From JBCCGI01 sp039029355 (GTDB taxonomy: Bacteria > Planctomycetota > UBA1135 > GCA-002686595), in assembly GCA_039029355.1 (NCBI GenBank), contig JBCCGI010000094.1, positions 1-28,322 of the forward strand: a stretch of DNA of 28,322 nucleotides, in the 5' to 3' direction. Numbering within the stretch: position 1 is the first letter of the stretch; each line of letters opens with the position of its first letter. Below the pieces are notes generated by a model that did no database searches, was not told where the DNA came from, and saw only the letters and a program-made list of their open reading frames with translations. Position numbers and translations under genes: made by a program. Of the stretch, positions 1 to 8,153 are shown in pieces.

Positions 1-152
1 CATGGAGGTCAGCGCCAGGGGTCGTAGATGCCGCCAGGTTGCGGCTTTGCGACCGAGGCGCCCGGAGGCGACCTGGACGGGTCGTCGAGGACGGCGAGAG
101 AGCGAAGTCGTGACCTGGCGAGCAGATACGGCGTCTGGCGCTGACCTCCATG
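1..152 (+). repeat. Long imperfect hairpin (18-bp perfect terminal arms), possible structured RNA or MITE-like element
   Basis: Positions 1-18 are the exact reverse complement of 135-152. Pairing continues inward: 21-26 with 127-132, 29-31 with 122-124, then 19 consecutive pairs of 32-50 with 102-120 past a one-base bulge at 121. An apical stem pairs 69-73 with 80-84. Several inner positions are G-U wobbles when read as plus-strand RNA (19/134, 22/131, 40/112, 41/111, 44/108, 48/104); these would be C-A mismatches in a minus-strand RNA. This favours a plus-strand transcript, although C-to-T decay in an old DNA element would leave the same pattern. It lies 26 bp beyond the stop of the FliD-like gene, which reads the other way. 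The left edge coincides with the window start, so it may extend further. No transposase or reverse transcriptase is visible beside it. Confidence 0.7.
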
Positions 153-178
153 AATAGGACGGGCTAGGGACGCCGCGC

Positions 179-1906
179 TCAGCCCTCCAGGTCGAGCGCG
201 AGGCCCACGCCCTGGTACGGATCCAGCACGCCCAGCAGGCTCTGGGCGGTTTCGCCGAGCGCCTCTCCCAGCCGCTCGATCAGCCCGCCGCCCTCCTCGC
301 CCTGAGCGTCTTTGGGGCCGTAGAGGAACGACGCGACCGCCTCGGGGTCCTGCCGCAGCGCGGCGTCGAGCCGGGCCGAGTCGATCTCGATCAGCTCGTC
401 GCCGGCGCCGAAGTTCACCGTGAGCCCGAAGTCGGTGCGCAGCACGTCGCCCTCGACGTCGTCCAACACGAGCTCGAGCGCCCCGCGCAGCGCGTCCTCG
501 ATGCGGGTCCGCGCCGAGCTGGCCTGGAAGCTGGAGTTGAAGCTGCCGCCGAAGTCCTCGTCGAAGAAGTCGCCGAGCACGCGCGCGAGGTCGTTCAGGT
601 CCGAGCGGAACGCCGCGCGGTCGGCCACACGCCGCTCGACCGCGATCGCGGTCGGCTCGAGGTAGCTCGTCTCGCCGATGCCGAGCGCGGCGAAGACCCC
701 GGTGCCATCGTCCTCCAGCGCCAGGATGCCGGCGGTGACCCCCGAGAGCGTGACGGCGTCGGCGTCCTCGTCGTAGGAGGCGGTCACGCCCGTGACGCTC
801 AGGTTGATCGCGTCGAGCACGTCCTGCAGCGAGTCCTGGGCGGGGTCGATGCTCAGCGCGACGCCGTTGATCGAGAAGCTCCCGGCGGAGATCGACGCGA
901 AGGCGGCCACGTCGTCGAGCGCGGCGGACAGGTCGCCGTCGCGTCCGAGCAGCGGCGTTGCGGAGCTGAGCTCGGCGGCATCGAAGAAGCCCGTCGAGTC
1001 GGCCCCGAGCGTGATCTCGCCGGCGGACCCGATGGTCTTCTGCACCAGCTCGACGCGGCTCGTCTCCGCGTTGAAGCTCGCGGTCACGCCCGCCGCCGAG
1101 GCGGTGATGCTGGCCAGCACGTCGTTCAGCGATTCGCCGCTCTGGACCAACACGGCGGTCCCGTTGATCTCGAGGATGCCCGCCGAGACCGCGCCTTCGA
1201 GCGCGCCTCCGTCGAGCGGTTTGTCCGGATCCACGCCGTCCGCGCTCGCAAAGACGTCCAGCTCGAACGAGTCGGCCTGCAGGGCCGTGCCGGGCCCCAG
1301 CGCGATGCGTAGGCCGGAGTCGAGCTCGAGCTCCTCGCCCGGGGTGTAGGTCGCCTGCACGACGACCACGTCGACGCGCGTGCCGCTCTTGTTCAGCACC
1401 TCGATGCCGATCAGGTCGCTGCCGACGCTCCCGCCCCCGACGCGCACGCGAAAGGTGAGGGTCTCGTCGCCGTAGGATCCGTCGTAGGTCCCCGAGACCT
1501 TGACCGCTGCGGTCGAGGCGCCCTCGAACTCGGGCGTCGTGGTCGAGACCGAGGTGGGCGCGGGGGCAAGCGCCGCGGACGAGGAGAGCGTGGTGGCGGT
1601 CGAGCTGACGTCCAGCCCGAGCGCGTTCCCCGACGAGACCGTCGCACCGCTCCCCTGCATCAGGTTCGTCGAGCGCACTCGGGCCGACAGGCGCAGCTCG
1701 TCGAAGGCGCTACGGAGGCCCACCACGCTCTTCGTGAGCGTGTCCAACGGGTCCTTGCCGCCGGTCCCCACCGGCAGGAGCCACGACGGCACCGACAACG
1801 CCGGAAACTGGACCTTGAGCGTCGACCCGAGCCCCAGCTGCCCAAAGGGCGAGACCCCACCGACCTGCACGAGTTGTTCCTTCCCGCGGCCTCCCCAGGC
1901 CGCCAT
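179..1906 (-). CDS. fliD: FliD-like flagellar hook-associated protein 2 (filament cap), short C-terminus
   Basis: FliD caps the growing flagellar filament and helps flagellin subunits fold into place outside the cell. The 575-residue product has two flagellin hook IN-type segments, about residues 243-300 and 341-397, each with the pattern ING...DVLxxI...GVTASxxxxxxxVxL. A FliD C-terminal-type region follows, about 430-560, with GLTVNFG, then EIDSARLDAALRQDPEAVASF near 507-527, matching the family's 'LDAAL..NP.AV..LF' motif. The long C-terminal coiled coil that normally ends FliD is absent: the protein stops shortly after GLIERLGEAL. Start chosen at M1906 (MAAWGGRGKE) because the upstream extension is Arg-rich and low-complexity; the ribosome site is weak (AAAGG). 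No other flagellar gene is in the window. It is divergent from asnB across a 245-bp spacer. The family call is fairly sure; a working flagellar role is not. Confidence 0.72.
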   Translation of the reverse strand: MAAWGGRGKEQLVQVGGVSPFGQLGLGSTLKVQFPALSVPSWLLPVGTGGKDPLDTLTKSVVGLRSAFDELRLSARVRSTNLMQGSGATVSSGNALGLDVSSTATTLSSSAALAPAPTSVSTTTPEFEGASTAAVKVSGTYDGSYGDETLTFRVRVGGGSVGSDLIGIEVLNKSGTRVDVVVVQATYTPGEELELDSGLRIALGPGTALQADSFELDVFASADGVDPDKPLDGGALEGAVSAGILEINGTAVLVQSGESLNDVLASITASAAGVTASFNAETSRVELVQKTIGSAGEITLGADSTGFFDAAELSSATPLLGRDGDLSAALDDVAAFASISAGSFSINGVALSIDPAQDSLQDVLDAINLSVTGVTASYDEDADAVTLSGVTAGILALEDDGTGVFAALGIGETSYLEPTAIAVERRVADRAAFRSDLNDLARVLGDFFDEDFGGSFNSSFQASSARTRIEDALRGALELVLDDVEGDVLRTDFGLTVNFGAGDELIEIDSARLDAALRQDPEAVASFLYGPKDAQGEEGGGLIERLGEALGETAQSLLGVLDPYQGVGLALDLEG

Positions 1907-2151
1907 CCGCGGCGCCCTTTCGGTGCGGCGCCGGCGCGCTGTGGAGCCAAACGACGCCTTTCCGCGGCGCGCCCGCGGTGTTGGGGACCCGCCCCCCGAG
2001 TTGCTCCGCTTCTGGTGGACGGCGGCGCCGCAGCGGCTCGCCACGGGCGTTCGCGGGCTCTCCGCGGCCGAGCCCGGTGCATCCGATCCGAGCGGTGCTC
2101 TACGATACCGCCGGCCGGACGGAGGCCTTGCGCCGCGACGTCCGCCCTCCC

Positions 2152-4101
2152 ATGTGTGGAATCGCCGGCATCCTGCGCCTAAGCGAGCGCCCGCTGCCGG
2201 GCCCGGGCGCGCTGCGCCGCATGCTCGCGGCGATCGGGCACCGCGGGCCCGACGGGGACGGCGTCTTCGCCTCGGACGACGTCCAGCTCGGCGCGGTGCG
2301 GCTCGCGATTCAAGACCCGGCCGGCGGGCGGCAGCCGCTGCGGTCGCGCGGCGGCGAGCTCGTCTCGGTCTTCAACGGTGAGATCTACAACCACCGTGCG
2401 CTTCGCACCGACCTCGCGGCGCGCGGGCGTCGCGTCGAGGACGCGTGCGACGCGAGCGTCGTGGTGCCGCTCTACGAAGAGCGCGGCCCCGAGCTCGTGC
2501 ACGAGCTGCGCGGCATGTTCGCCTTCGCGCTCTGGGACGCGCGCCGGCGCCGGCTGCTGCTCGCCCGCGACCGGGTCGGGATCAAGCCGCTGCTCTGGGC
2601 GCGCACGGCCGACTATCTGATGTTCGCCTCGGAGGCCAAGGCGCTCTTCGCGTCGGGCCTGGTCGAGGCGGAGATCGACCGCGACGCGCTCGACGACCTG
2701 TTCTCGCTCCACTATCCGTGCCCCCCGCGGACGATGTTCCGCGGCGTGCTTGAGCTGCGTCCCGCCCACGTGGGCACGGCCGAGCCGGGCCGTCCCGAGC
2801 TGCGCCAGGAGCGCTACTGGCGAGCCGGCTTCGTCCCGCGCGGCGAGCATCGACGCGTGCGGCGGGCCGACGCCGAGGCCGAGCTGCGCGAGCGCTTGAC
2901 CGCGGTCGTCGCCGACCACCTCCAGGCGGACGTCCCGGTGGCGACGTACCTGTCGGGCGGGCTCGACTCCTCCGCGATCTCCGCCCTCGCGAGCCGTGTG
3001 CGCGGCACGCCGCCGGTGACCTTCAGCATCGGCTTCGCCGACCCGAAACACGACGAGAGCGACCACGCGCGCGCCATGGCCGACGCGCTCTCGGCGCCGC
3101 ACCACTTCGTGACCTGCGACCGCTCGACCGCCGAGGCCTACCCCGAGTCCGTGCGGCAGATCGAGCTGCCGCTGATGGTGCCACTGGGGCTGCCGCTGGG
3201 CCTCCTCGCGCAGCGCGCGCGCGAGCACGGCTTCCCCGTCATCCTGACCGGCGAGGGCGCCGACGAGCTGCTCGCGGGCTACGACTGCTTCCGCGGACAG
3301 CGCATGCGCCGGCTGTTCGACCGCCCGGGCCTGCGCGCGCTGCGGCGGCCGGCGTACGGCCGGCTGTACCGCTGGCACGGCATGCCCGACGGGGCGCTGG
3401 AGGCGATGCTCGCCGCCCAGAGCCGCCCCGCGGCCGAGCTCGCGCCGCGCTTCGGCGGCGTGCTGCCGGCCTGGTACGACGTGTGGCACCTCTTCGACGT
3501 CGAGCGCGAACGCCTGCTGTCGCCCGACGGGCGCGACGTGCGTCCGATCGACGAGCCGCCGGAGGGCTTCACCGACCTCGTCCGCGACGATGCCGCCGAC
3601 CTGCACCCGCTGGACGCCGAGCTGGCGCTCGAGCTCGAGTCGCGGCTGCCGGCGTGGGTGCTGCTGTTCGGCGACCGCGCGTCGATGGCGCGCGGAGTCG
3701 AGGCGCGCGTCCCCTTCCTCGACCACGAGCTGATCGACTGGCTCGCGCCGCTGCACCCGGACTTCAAGCTGCGGCGCTTCCGCGAGAAGTCGATCCTGCG
3801 GGGGGCGATGCGGGGCGTCCTGCCCGAGCCGATCCGCCGCCGCACGAAGCGGCCCTTCTACACGCCGATCGGCAGCTGGTTCTTCGACCCCGGGGCGCCG
3901 GAGTACGTCGAAGAGCTGCTCGCGCCGCCGGCGCTCGAGCGCGCCGGGCTCTTCACCCCCGAGGTGGTGACCGAGCTCCGGAACCGCTTCCGCGCCGCGG
4001 CGCCGAACCACTTCGACCGCATGCGCTTGGAGCTCCTCCTGATGCTCGTGCTGGGCACCCAGCTGCTCGACCATCACTTCGTCCGCGGCGGCGCCCCTTG
4101 A
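2152..4101 (+). CDS. asnB: Asparagine synthase (glutamine-hydrolysing) / AsnB-type amidotransferase
   Basis: Makes asparagine, or amidates a related carboxylate, using ATP and ammonia released from glutamine in a cytoplasmic two-domain enzyme. The start is fixed by MCGIAGI: Cys2, exposed after Met removal, is the class II glutaminase nucleophile. The glutaminase domain spans roughly residues 1-205 and includes RGPDGDG, SVFNGEIYNH and the RDR-GIKPL segment. The synthetase domain follows with the PP-loop SGGLDSS (residues 268-274), GEGADELLAGY (from 367), and RASMARGVEARVPFLDH. The length of 649 residues is typical. The longer open frame upstream is non-conserved, Arg-rich sequence, and no clear Shine-Dalgarno was seen. 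AsnB paralogues in environmental bacteria can act in polysaccharide or peptide amidation. No exosortase, glycosyltransferase or peptide-synthetase gene is visible here to support that, so plain asparagine synthase is the safer name. Confidence 0.93.
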   Translation: MCGIAGILRLSERPLPGPGALRRMLAAIGHRGPDGDGVFASDDVQLGAVRLAIQDPAGGRQPLRSRGGELVSVFNGEIYNHRALRTDLAARGRRVEDACDASVVVPLYEERGPELVHELRGMFAFALWDARRRRLLLARDRVGIKPLLWARTADYLMFASEAKALFASGLVEAEIDRDALDDLFSLHYPCPPRTMFRGVLELRPAHVGTAEPGRPELRQERYWRAGFVPRGEHRRVRRADAEAELRERLTAVVADHLQADVPVATYLSGGLDSSAISALASRVRGTPPVTFSIGFADPKHDESDHARAMADALSAPHHFVTCDRSTAEAYPESVRQIELPLMVPLGLPLGLLAQRAREHGFPVILTGEGADELLAGYDCFRGQRMRRLFDRPGLRALRRPAYGRLYRWHGMPDGALEAMLAAQSRPAAELAPRFGGVLPAWYDVWHLFDVERERLLSPDGRDVRPIDEPPEGFTDLVRDDAADLHPLDAELALELESRLPAWVLLFGDRASMARGVEARVPFLDHELIDWLAPLHPDFKLRRFREKSILRGAMRGVLPEPIRRRTKRPFYTPIGSWFFDPGAPEYVEELLAPPALERAGLFTPEVVTELRNRFRAAAPNHFDRMRLELLLMLVLGTQLLDHHFVRGGAP

Positions 4102-4298
4102 CAGCGGCCACGGCCCGGGGCACCGTTGGACCACGGGCGCGATCCACGCCCAACCTCTTCAGGCCCTCCCCCGGCGAGGGCCCCCGCGAGGCAAAGGGGG
4201 GCATACCCCCGGGTCGGCATCCACGAAGCTCAACCGCTGGGCGGGGCTTCGCAGCCGGGGTGCGTCGCTTCGCTGACAGCAAACGGAGTCTCGAAACG
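4102..4298 (+). other. Hairpin-rich spacer between asnB and the DUF4287 gene
   Basis: Three successive stem-loops can be read directly. GGCCCTC (4162-4168) pairs with GAGGGCC (4176-4182) around 7 bases. Five G at 4196-4200 pair with five C at 4206-4210 around a short loop. CGAAGC (4224-4229) pairs with GCTTCG (4246-4251). The first two could terminate asnB transcription, and the third could belong to the leader of the next gene. No U-run follows any of them. I could not match the region to a known riboswitch class. Confidence 0.45.
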
Positions 4299-4958
4299 AT
4301 GCCCAAGCAGAAGGACCTCAAACGCCTCATCCGCGCCCGCATGGAGCGCACCGGCGAGTCCTACACCACCGCCCGCGCCCAGGTCCTGCGCGCGGGGACC
4401 GACGACCGCGACCTGGCCGCGATCGCGGGGATGAGCGACGAAGCCGTGCGCTCGAAGACCGGCCGCGACTGGCGCGGGTGGGTGCGCGTACTCGACGACG
4501 CGGGCGCGGCCTCGAGGCCGCACCGCGAGATCGCGCTCCTCCTCCGCGAAGAGCACGGCGTGGGCAGCTGGTGGGCCCAGTCGGTCACGGTGGCCTACGA
4601 GCGCTTCCGCGGCCTGCGGGACAAGGGCCAGCGCCGCGGCGGCGGCTACGACGTCAACAAGAGCAAGACCGTCCCGGTCGGGATCGAGACGCTCTACGAC
4701 GCCTTCGGAGCGCGGAAGCGCGCCCGCTGGCTCGGCGACGCCAAGCCGCGCATCCGCAAGGCGACGCGCCGCAAATCGATGCGCCTGACCTGGGAGGACG
4801 GCACGCCGGTCGACGTGTACTTCTGGGAGAAGGGCCCGGCCAAGAGCCAGGTGCAGCTGCAGCACCGCGAGCTGCCCGACAAGGCGGCGGCGGATCGGGT
4901 GCGCGCCTTCTGGACCGAGCGGCTCGCGGAGCTGGGGCGCGTGCTGCGGGACGGCTGA
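4299..4958 (+). CDS. DUF4287 plus SRPBCC (AHSA1-like) domain protein
   Basis: A 219-residue cytoplasmic protein of unknown function. Residues 1-35 (DLKRLIRARMERTGESYTTAR) are a short basic helix common in this family. About residues 45-105 match the DUF4287 pattern: TGRDWRGWVRVLDDAGA, HREIALLLREEHGVGSWWAQ, VTVAYERFRG. The remainder, from GYDVNKSKTV on, resembles a START/SRPBCC ligand-binding fold of the AHSA1 type (LTWEDGTPVDVYFWEKGPAKSQVQLQH), ending in a long helix. The ATG at 4299 was chosen because GGAG lies 10 bases upstream and the homologous region starts there; the in-frame extension upstream is Arg/Ala-rich and runs through asnB in another frame. The ligand is unknown. It converges on the first dockerin gene, with a strong hairpin between them. 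Confidence 0.85.
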   Translation: MPKQKDLKRLIRARMERTGESYTTARAQVLRAGTDDRDLAAIAGMSDEAVRSKTGRDWRGWVRVLDDAGAASRPHREIALLLREEHGVGSWWAQSVTVAYERFRGLRDKGQRRGGGYDVNKSKTVPVGIETLYDAFGARKRARWLGDAKPRIRKATRRKSMRLTWEDGTPVDVYFWEKGPAKSQVQLQHRELPDKAAADRVRAFWTERLAELGRVLRDG

Positions 4959-4982
4959 ACCGCCGCTGAACGACGGACGAAG

Positions 4983-5009
4983 GAGGGGCGGTGCCAAGCG
5001 CCGCCCCTC
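4983..5009. terminator. Bidirectional hairpin terminator
   Basis: GAGGGGCGG (4983-4991) pairs perfectly with CCGCCCCTC (5001-5009), and the stem continues inward through a T-G wobble and two more pairs to a three-base loop. It lies between two convergent stop codons (4958 plus, 5055 minus), so it can serve both genes. No U-tract follows, as is common in very GC-rich genomes. Confidence 0.75.
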
Positions 5010-5054
5010 GGAGCGACCGCGACGAGGCGCGCCGCGGCCGCCGGCAAGTACCCC

Positions 5055-6056
5055 CTAGTCGAAGCCGATCTTCGGATCGTCGCCGCCTCCGCCGGGGCAC
5101 TCGGTGTAGCCGAGCTGGTCCGCCCAGACGTTCGTCAGCATCCCCGACCCGATCACCTGCGAGGTGTCGGCCACGCAGCCGTCTGCGTGCCCGGCGACGT
5201 GGATGGTCGTCTTCGACACGATCGTGAACATGCCGACCTTGTCGCCGCCAGCGCCCTGGTCGGTGCACGCGTCGGTGATCGGCCCGCTCGAGGTCTTGAC
5301 CGGGATCGAGATCGGCACCGAGACGCCCTTCACCTTGATCGTGGTGATGTACTGCCACTCCGAGTCGCTGTCCTTGGCGGCATTGACGGTGCACACGCAC
5401 ATCTCGCCGAGATCCCAGAGCGTGCACTCGACCTCGGCGATGCCGACGACGACGACCCAGCTGTGCGCGTTGATGCACACGACGTGCTCGGCGTCGGCGG
5501 TGGCAGTGCCGATCGAAGCGGCGTTCACGTAGGCCTTGGGGCAGTAACCGCCGCACGGGTCCTCGAAGGTGAAGTTCCACGAGGTCGAGGCCGCGCAGGC
5601 CGACTGGTTCTGCACCGCGCAGAAAGGGCCGCCTTCGTAGCCCTCGATGCCCGCTCCAGCCGCCGGGCCCGAGGCCGACGAGCTTGCACTCATCTGCCCG
5701 AGGGGGCAGGTCTGGACCGGCTTGATCTCCTGGCAGGGGATGTCGAAGACCTCCGTCGTCGTCCAGTAGGGCTCGCAGGACGGCGGGTCGTCCGGCTCGC
5801 ACTCGTTGCCGAGATTCTCGAGCACGATGTCGTAGTCGGCCTGGTCGACGATGCCGTCCCCGTTGATGTCCGCGACGCAGTCGTCGGTGCCCCAGGCCAT
5901 GAGCACGATGAGCTCGTCAAGCTCGTCGACGATGCAGTCCCCGTTGAGGTCGCCCCCGATGGTCACGTCGTGGCCTCCGTCCGCACGGGCGATGCCGGTG
6001 CCGAAGGCCAGCGCGGCGCAGAGCGCCGCCCACAATCCGTTCGTTCTGGTTTTCAT
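5055..6056 (-). CDS. Secreted dockerin type I protein, module copy 1
   Basis: A 333-residue secreted protein of unknown function. Residues 1-26 form a signal peptide (MKTRTNGLWAALCAALAFG, then ARA-D). A dockerin type I domain follows: two calcium-loop repeats, GDLNGDCIVDELD (35-47) and ADINGDGIVDQAD (62-74), each followed by a short helix. Dockerins normally bind cohesins, but none is visible here. The remaining 240 residues are Cys-rich (EPYWTTTEVFDIPC, EGGPFCAVQNQSAC, DPCGGYCP, CINAHSW, GEMCVCTV) and end in a Gly-rich tail with DDPKIGFD. The whole architecture, including the Cys spacing and the GG-DPKIG tail, recurs in the gene at 10341-11333, so the two are paralogues. The start at 6056 is set by the signal peptide. 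It is divergent from the VCBS-like gene at 6360 across 303 bp. The dockerin call is firm; the main domain is unrecognised. Confidence 0.85.
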   Translation of the reverse strand: MKTRTNGLWAALCAALAFGTGIARADGGHDVTIGGDLNGDCIVDELDELIVLMAWGTDDCVADINGDGIVDQADYDIVLENLGNECEPDDPPSCEPYWTTTEVFDIPCQEIKPVQTCPLGQMSASSSASGPAAGAGIEGYEGGPFCAVQNQSACAASTSWNFTFEDPCGGYCPKAYVNAASIGTATADAEHVVCINAHSWVVVVGIAEVECTLWDLGEMCVCTVNAAKDSDSEWQYITTIKVKGVSVPISIPVKTSSGPITDACTDQGAGGDKVGMFTIVSKTTIHVAGHADGCVADTSQVIGSGMLTNVWADQLGYTECPGGGGDDPKIGFD

Positions 6057-6359
6057 AGACTCGATGCGCCCGCCGCGTGGCAGGTCGCGGTTGGTGTTGA
6101 GGTCCGCGGAGCGCGTCCTGCGGGCGGTACGGCACCGCTGCGGCACCGCGGACCGGATGGCCGGGTGCCGTGTAGGTGTCCCGCCGCAGGCCCTGAAGTC
6201 GACACGCTCCGACGGAAACGGATCGGTCCGCGTCCCGCGAAGTGCGCGCCTTGCCGTAGGCTCGTAGGAGCCCGGGACGTGCCGCATGCGGCTCGCCAAG
6301 AGCCCAACACGGCACCGGACAAGGCCCGGGCCTCCCCGTTGCTCCTCGGATCTGCCGTC
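6057..6359. promoter_or_regulatory. Divergent intergenic region of module copy 1
   Basis: These 303 bases separate the dockerin gene (minus) from its VCBS-like partner (plus) and must hold both promoters. A perfect 12-bp palindrome GCCGCATGCGGC lies at 6281-6292, 68 bp before the plus-strand start, and is a candidate operator. Two close copies of CGGCACCG lie near 6129-6145. I see no convincing -35/-10 pair by eye and no small gene. The region is not obviously similar to the matching spacer of copy 2. Confidence 0.4.
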
Positions 6360-8036
6360 ATGACGACTCTCCGCGCGCTCCCCCTCGGCGCGTCCCTGTG
6401 CCTCTCGACCCTCGCGGGCGCCCAGGAGGCGCCCTTCGCCGCCCTCGACGGCTACGACCGCATCCCGCTCTACGGCTCGGGCGGCGCTCCCCTGAGCTTT
6501 GGCGCCTCGATCGCCGCCGAGCTCACCGGCGACGGCGACCTCGACGCGGCCGTCCTCGCGGACGGCGAGCTGTTCCTGCTGCGCAACCCCGGCCTTTGGA
6601 GCTCAGTCCTGCGCTACCGTGCGACCAGGGCGCTGCTCGACCTCGCCGTGCTCCCGCGGGCCCACGGGTCCGCCGCCGGGCTGCTCGCGACCGACGGCGA
6701 CGCGCTGCAGCTCCTGCGCGTCGTCGACGGCGACGTGCTGGAGCAACCGATCACCGGCGCGTGGCTGACGGCCGAGCACCTCGCGGCGCGCCCGCTCGGC
6801 GACCCGCTTGCGGGCTGGACGATGGTCGCGTTCCACGACCCGCTGCTCGCGCGGGTGCAGGTCGTGTTCCTCGAGCAGGGCCTGACGGCGCCGGCGTTGC
6901 CCTCCGTGCTGGCGTCGCTCGACTTCCCGCTCAACGAGTCGCCGCTCGACCTCACGCTGGTGCGGTACGACGGCGACTTCCTACCGGAGATCGGCGTCTC
7001 GACGTCGAACGGGCTGCGCGTCTACGGCGCGGCCGGCCAGCTCGTGGACTCCGTCGAGGCGCCGTGCGCGTTCGCCTCGGTCGCCGCGGTGGATGGGCCG
7101 GGAGGGACCGAGCACCTCGCTGCCCTGCTGCGGCAGACCCCGCTTGGAGCCGGACCCGGTGACTCGGATCTGCTCGTGCTCGCTCCGGGACAGCTGGTCG
7201 GCGCGACCTCATTCACGGCCGATCCCACCGGACTGGCCGTCTCCACCGAAGCGGGCGCGCCGGCGGATCTGATCGTGGGCGAAGCCGACGCGGAGTCCGG
7301 TCTGTGGCTCGACGGCCTGTCGGCGGCGCTCTTCGCCGCCCCGGTGACGTTCGGGTCGAGCGCACTCGGCACGTCCGGCGGCGTGCCGGTCGCGGCGTCC
7401 TTCGACTTCGACGGCAAGCCCGACGTCCTGCTCTTCAGCTCCAGCGGCGACGCGGTGCTCTACACCACTCCCCACCTGCAGGCGCCGGGTCCCGAGGGCA
7501 TCTCCGAGGTGGTGCTGGCTCCCCCGGACGGGCTCGTGTCCGGCGACGTGGACGAGGTGCTCGAGCTCCGCATGTGCCCCACCGAGCAGTTCCCGGACGG
7601 AACCGACGAGCTCGAGGTGCGCGTCTGGGCCTGGCAGAGCTACGGAGAGCACGACGCGTTCTACCCGGAGCCGATGGGAGCCCTCTCGATGCCGGTGACG
7701 CCGACCGACCTTCCCTGCGCGCAGGTCGCCGACCTCGTCGTGGATGTCCCGCTCGACTGGCCCTTCGCGACCCGCCCCGACGTGTACGGGATCCAGCTGC
7801 GCATGCTGAAGAACGACACGGACGGCCCGGTGCGCCTCGCAGCGAAGCAGTTCCTCTACACGACCGACTGCGAGATCTTCGGCGATATCGTCGGCGACCT
7901 GCCGGACGGCTACTGGTCCGTCGACCCGTGCGGCTCCGGCTTCGGCGGCGTGCACGCGCCGGGGATCATCCGCGTACCGCGCTTCGGCATCGTGTTCGAC
8001 GACGAGCACGAGGCCCCGCCCCAGGGCGTCGACTAA
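6360..8036 (+). CDS. Secreted VCBS/FG-GAP-like propeller protein, module copy 1
   Basis: A 558-residue exported protein of unknown function. The signal peptide is about residues 1-20 (MTTLRALPLGASLCLSTLAGA-Q). The N-terminal two thirds contain degenerate VCBS/FG-GAP-type blades: ELTGDGDLDAAVLADGELFLLRNPG, the later FLPEIGVSTSNGLRVYG, and VAASFDFDGKPDVLLFSSSGDAVLY. Such repeats build calcium-binding beta-propellers. The last 170 residues are a separate domain (LRMCPTEQFPDGTDELEVRVWAWQ, YGIQLRMLKNDTDGPVRL) ending in a conserved stretch with DPCGSGFGGVHAPG and PRFGIVFDDEH. The gene at 11632 encodes a colinear paralogue. The ATG at 6360 was chosen because the signal peptide begins there; the open frame upstream is antisense to the dockerin gene. 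It is divergent from that gene and followed by two hairpin terminators. Ligand binding or surface display is inference. Confidence 0.82.
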   Translation: MTTLRALPLGASLCLSTLAGAQEAPFAALDGYDRIPLYGSGGAPLSFGASIAAELTGDGDLDAAVLADGELFLLRNPGLWSSVLRYRATRALLDLAVLPRAHGSAAGLLATDGDALQLLRVVDGDVLEQPITGAWLTAEHLAARPLGDPLAGWTMVAFHDPLLARVQVVFLEQGLTAPALPSVLASLDFPLNESPLDLTLVRYDGDFLPEIGVSTSNGLRVYGAAGQLVDSVEAPCAFASVAAVDGPGGTEHLAALLRQTPLGAGPGDSDLLVLAPGQLVGATSFTADPTGLAVSTEAGAPADLIVGEADAESGLWLDGLSAALFAAPVTFGSSALGTSGGVPVAASFDFDGKPDVLLFSSSGDAVLYTTPHLQAPGPEGISEVVLAPPDGLVSGDVDEVLELRMCPTEQFPDGTDELEVRVWAWQSYGEHDAFYPEPMGALSMPVTPTDLPCAQVADLVVDVPLDWPFATRPDVYGIQLRMLKNDTDGPVRLAAKQFLYTTDCEIFGDIVGDLPDGYWSVDPCGSGFGGVHAPGIIRVPRFGIVFDDEHEAPPQGVD

Positions 8037-8049
8037 CGCCCGCGGCGGA

Positions 8050-8080
8050 GCCGGCGCCCCCCAGAAGGAAGGGCGCCGGC
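8050..8080. terminator. Hairpin terminator after VCBS copy 1
   Basis: GCCGGCGCCC (8050-8059) pairs perfectly with GGGCGCCGGC (8071-8080) around an 11-base loop, 13 bases after the plus-strand stop. The gap is convergent, so it can also stop transcripts from the minus-strand gene. Confidence 0.75.
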
Positions 8081-8092
8081 CCGCCGACGAGC

Positions 8093-8119
8093 TGGCGAGC
8101 CTCGGCCGGAGGCTCGCCA
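8093..8119. terminator. Second hairpin terminator in the convergent gap
   Basis: TGGCGAGCCTC (8093-8103) pairs perfectly with GAGGCTCGCCA (8109-8119) around the loop GGCCG. It lies 34 bases beyond the minus-strand stop at 8154 and most likely terminates that gene. Confidence 0.75.
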
Positions 8120-8153
8120 TCCTCCCCGGTCTCCGTTGGATGCGTTGCGAGGC

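Noticed and set aside
2179..4134. A 651-residue minus-strand open frame opposite asnB
   Set aside because: It is the antisense shadow of a gene with clear AsnB motifs. Its composition is Arg/Gln/His-rich with no recognisable domain or ribosome site, as expected at this GC content.
2152..4958. A peptide or lasso-peptide biosynthetic cluster around the asparagine synthase
   Set aside because: No precursor, protease or peptide-synthetase gene is adjacent. AsnB is full length with standard motifs, and its neighbour is a DUF4287/SRPBCC protein.
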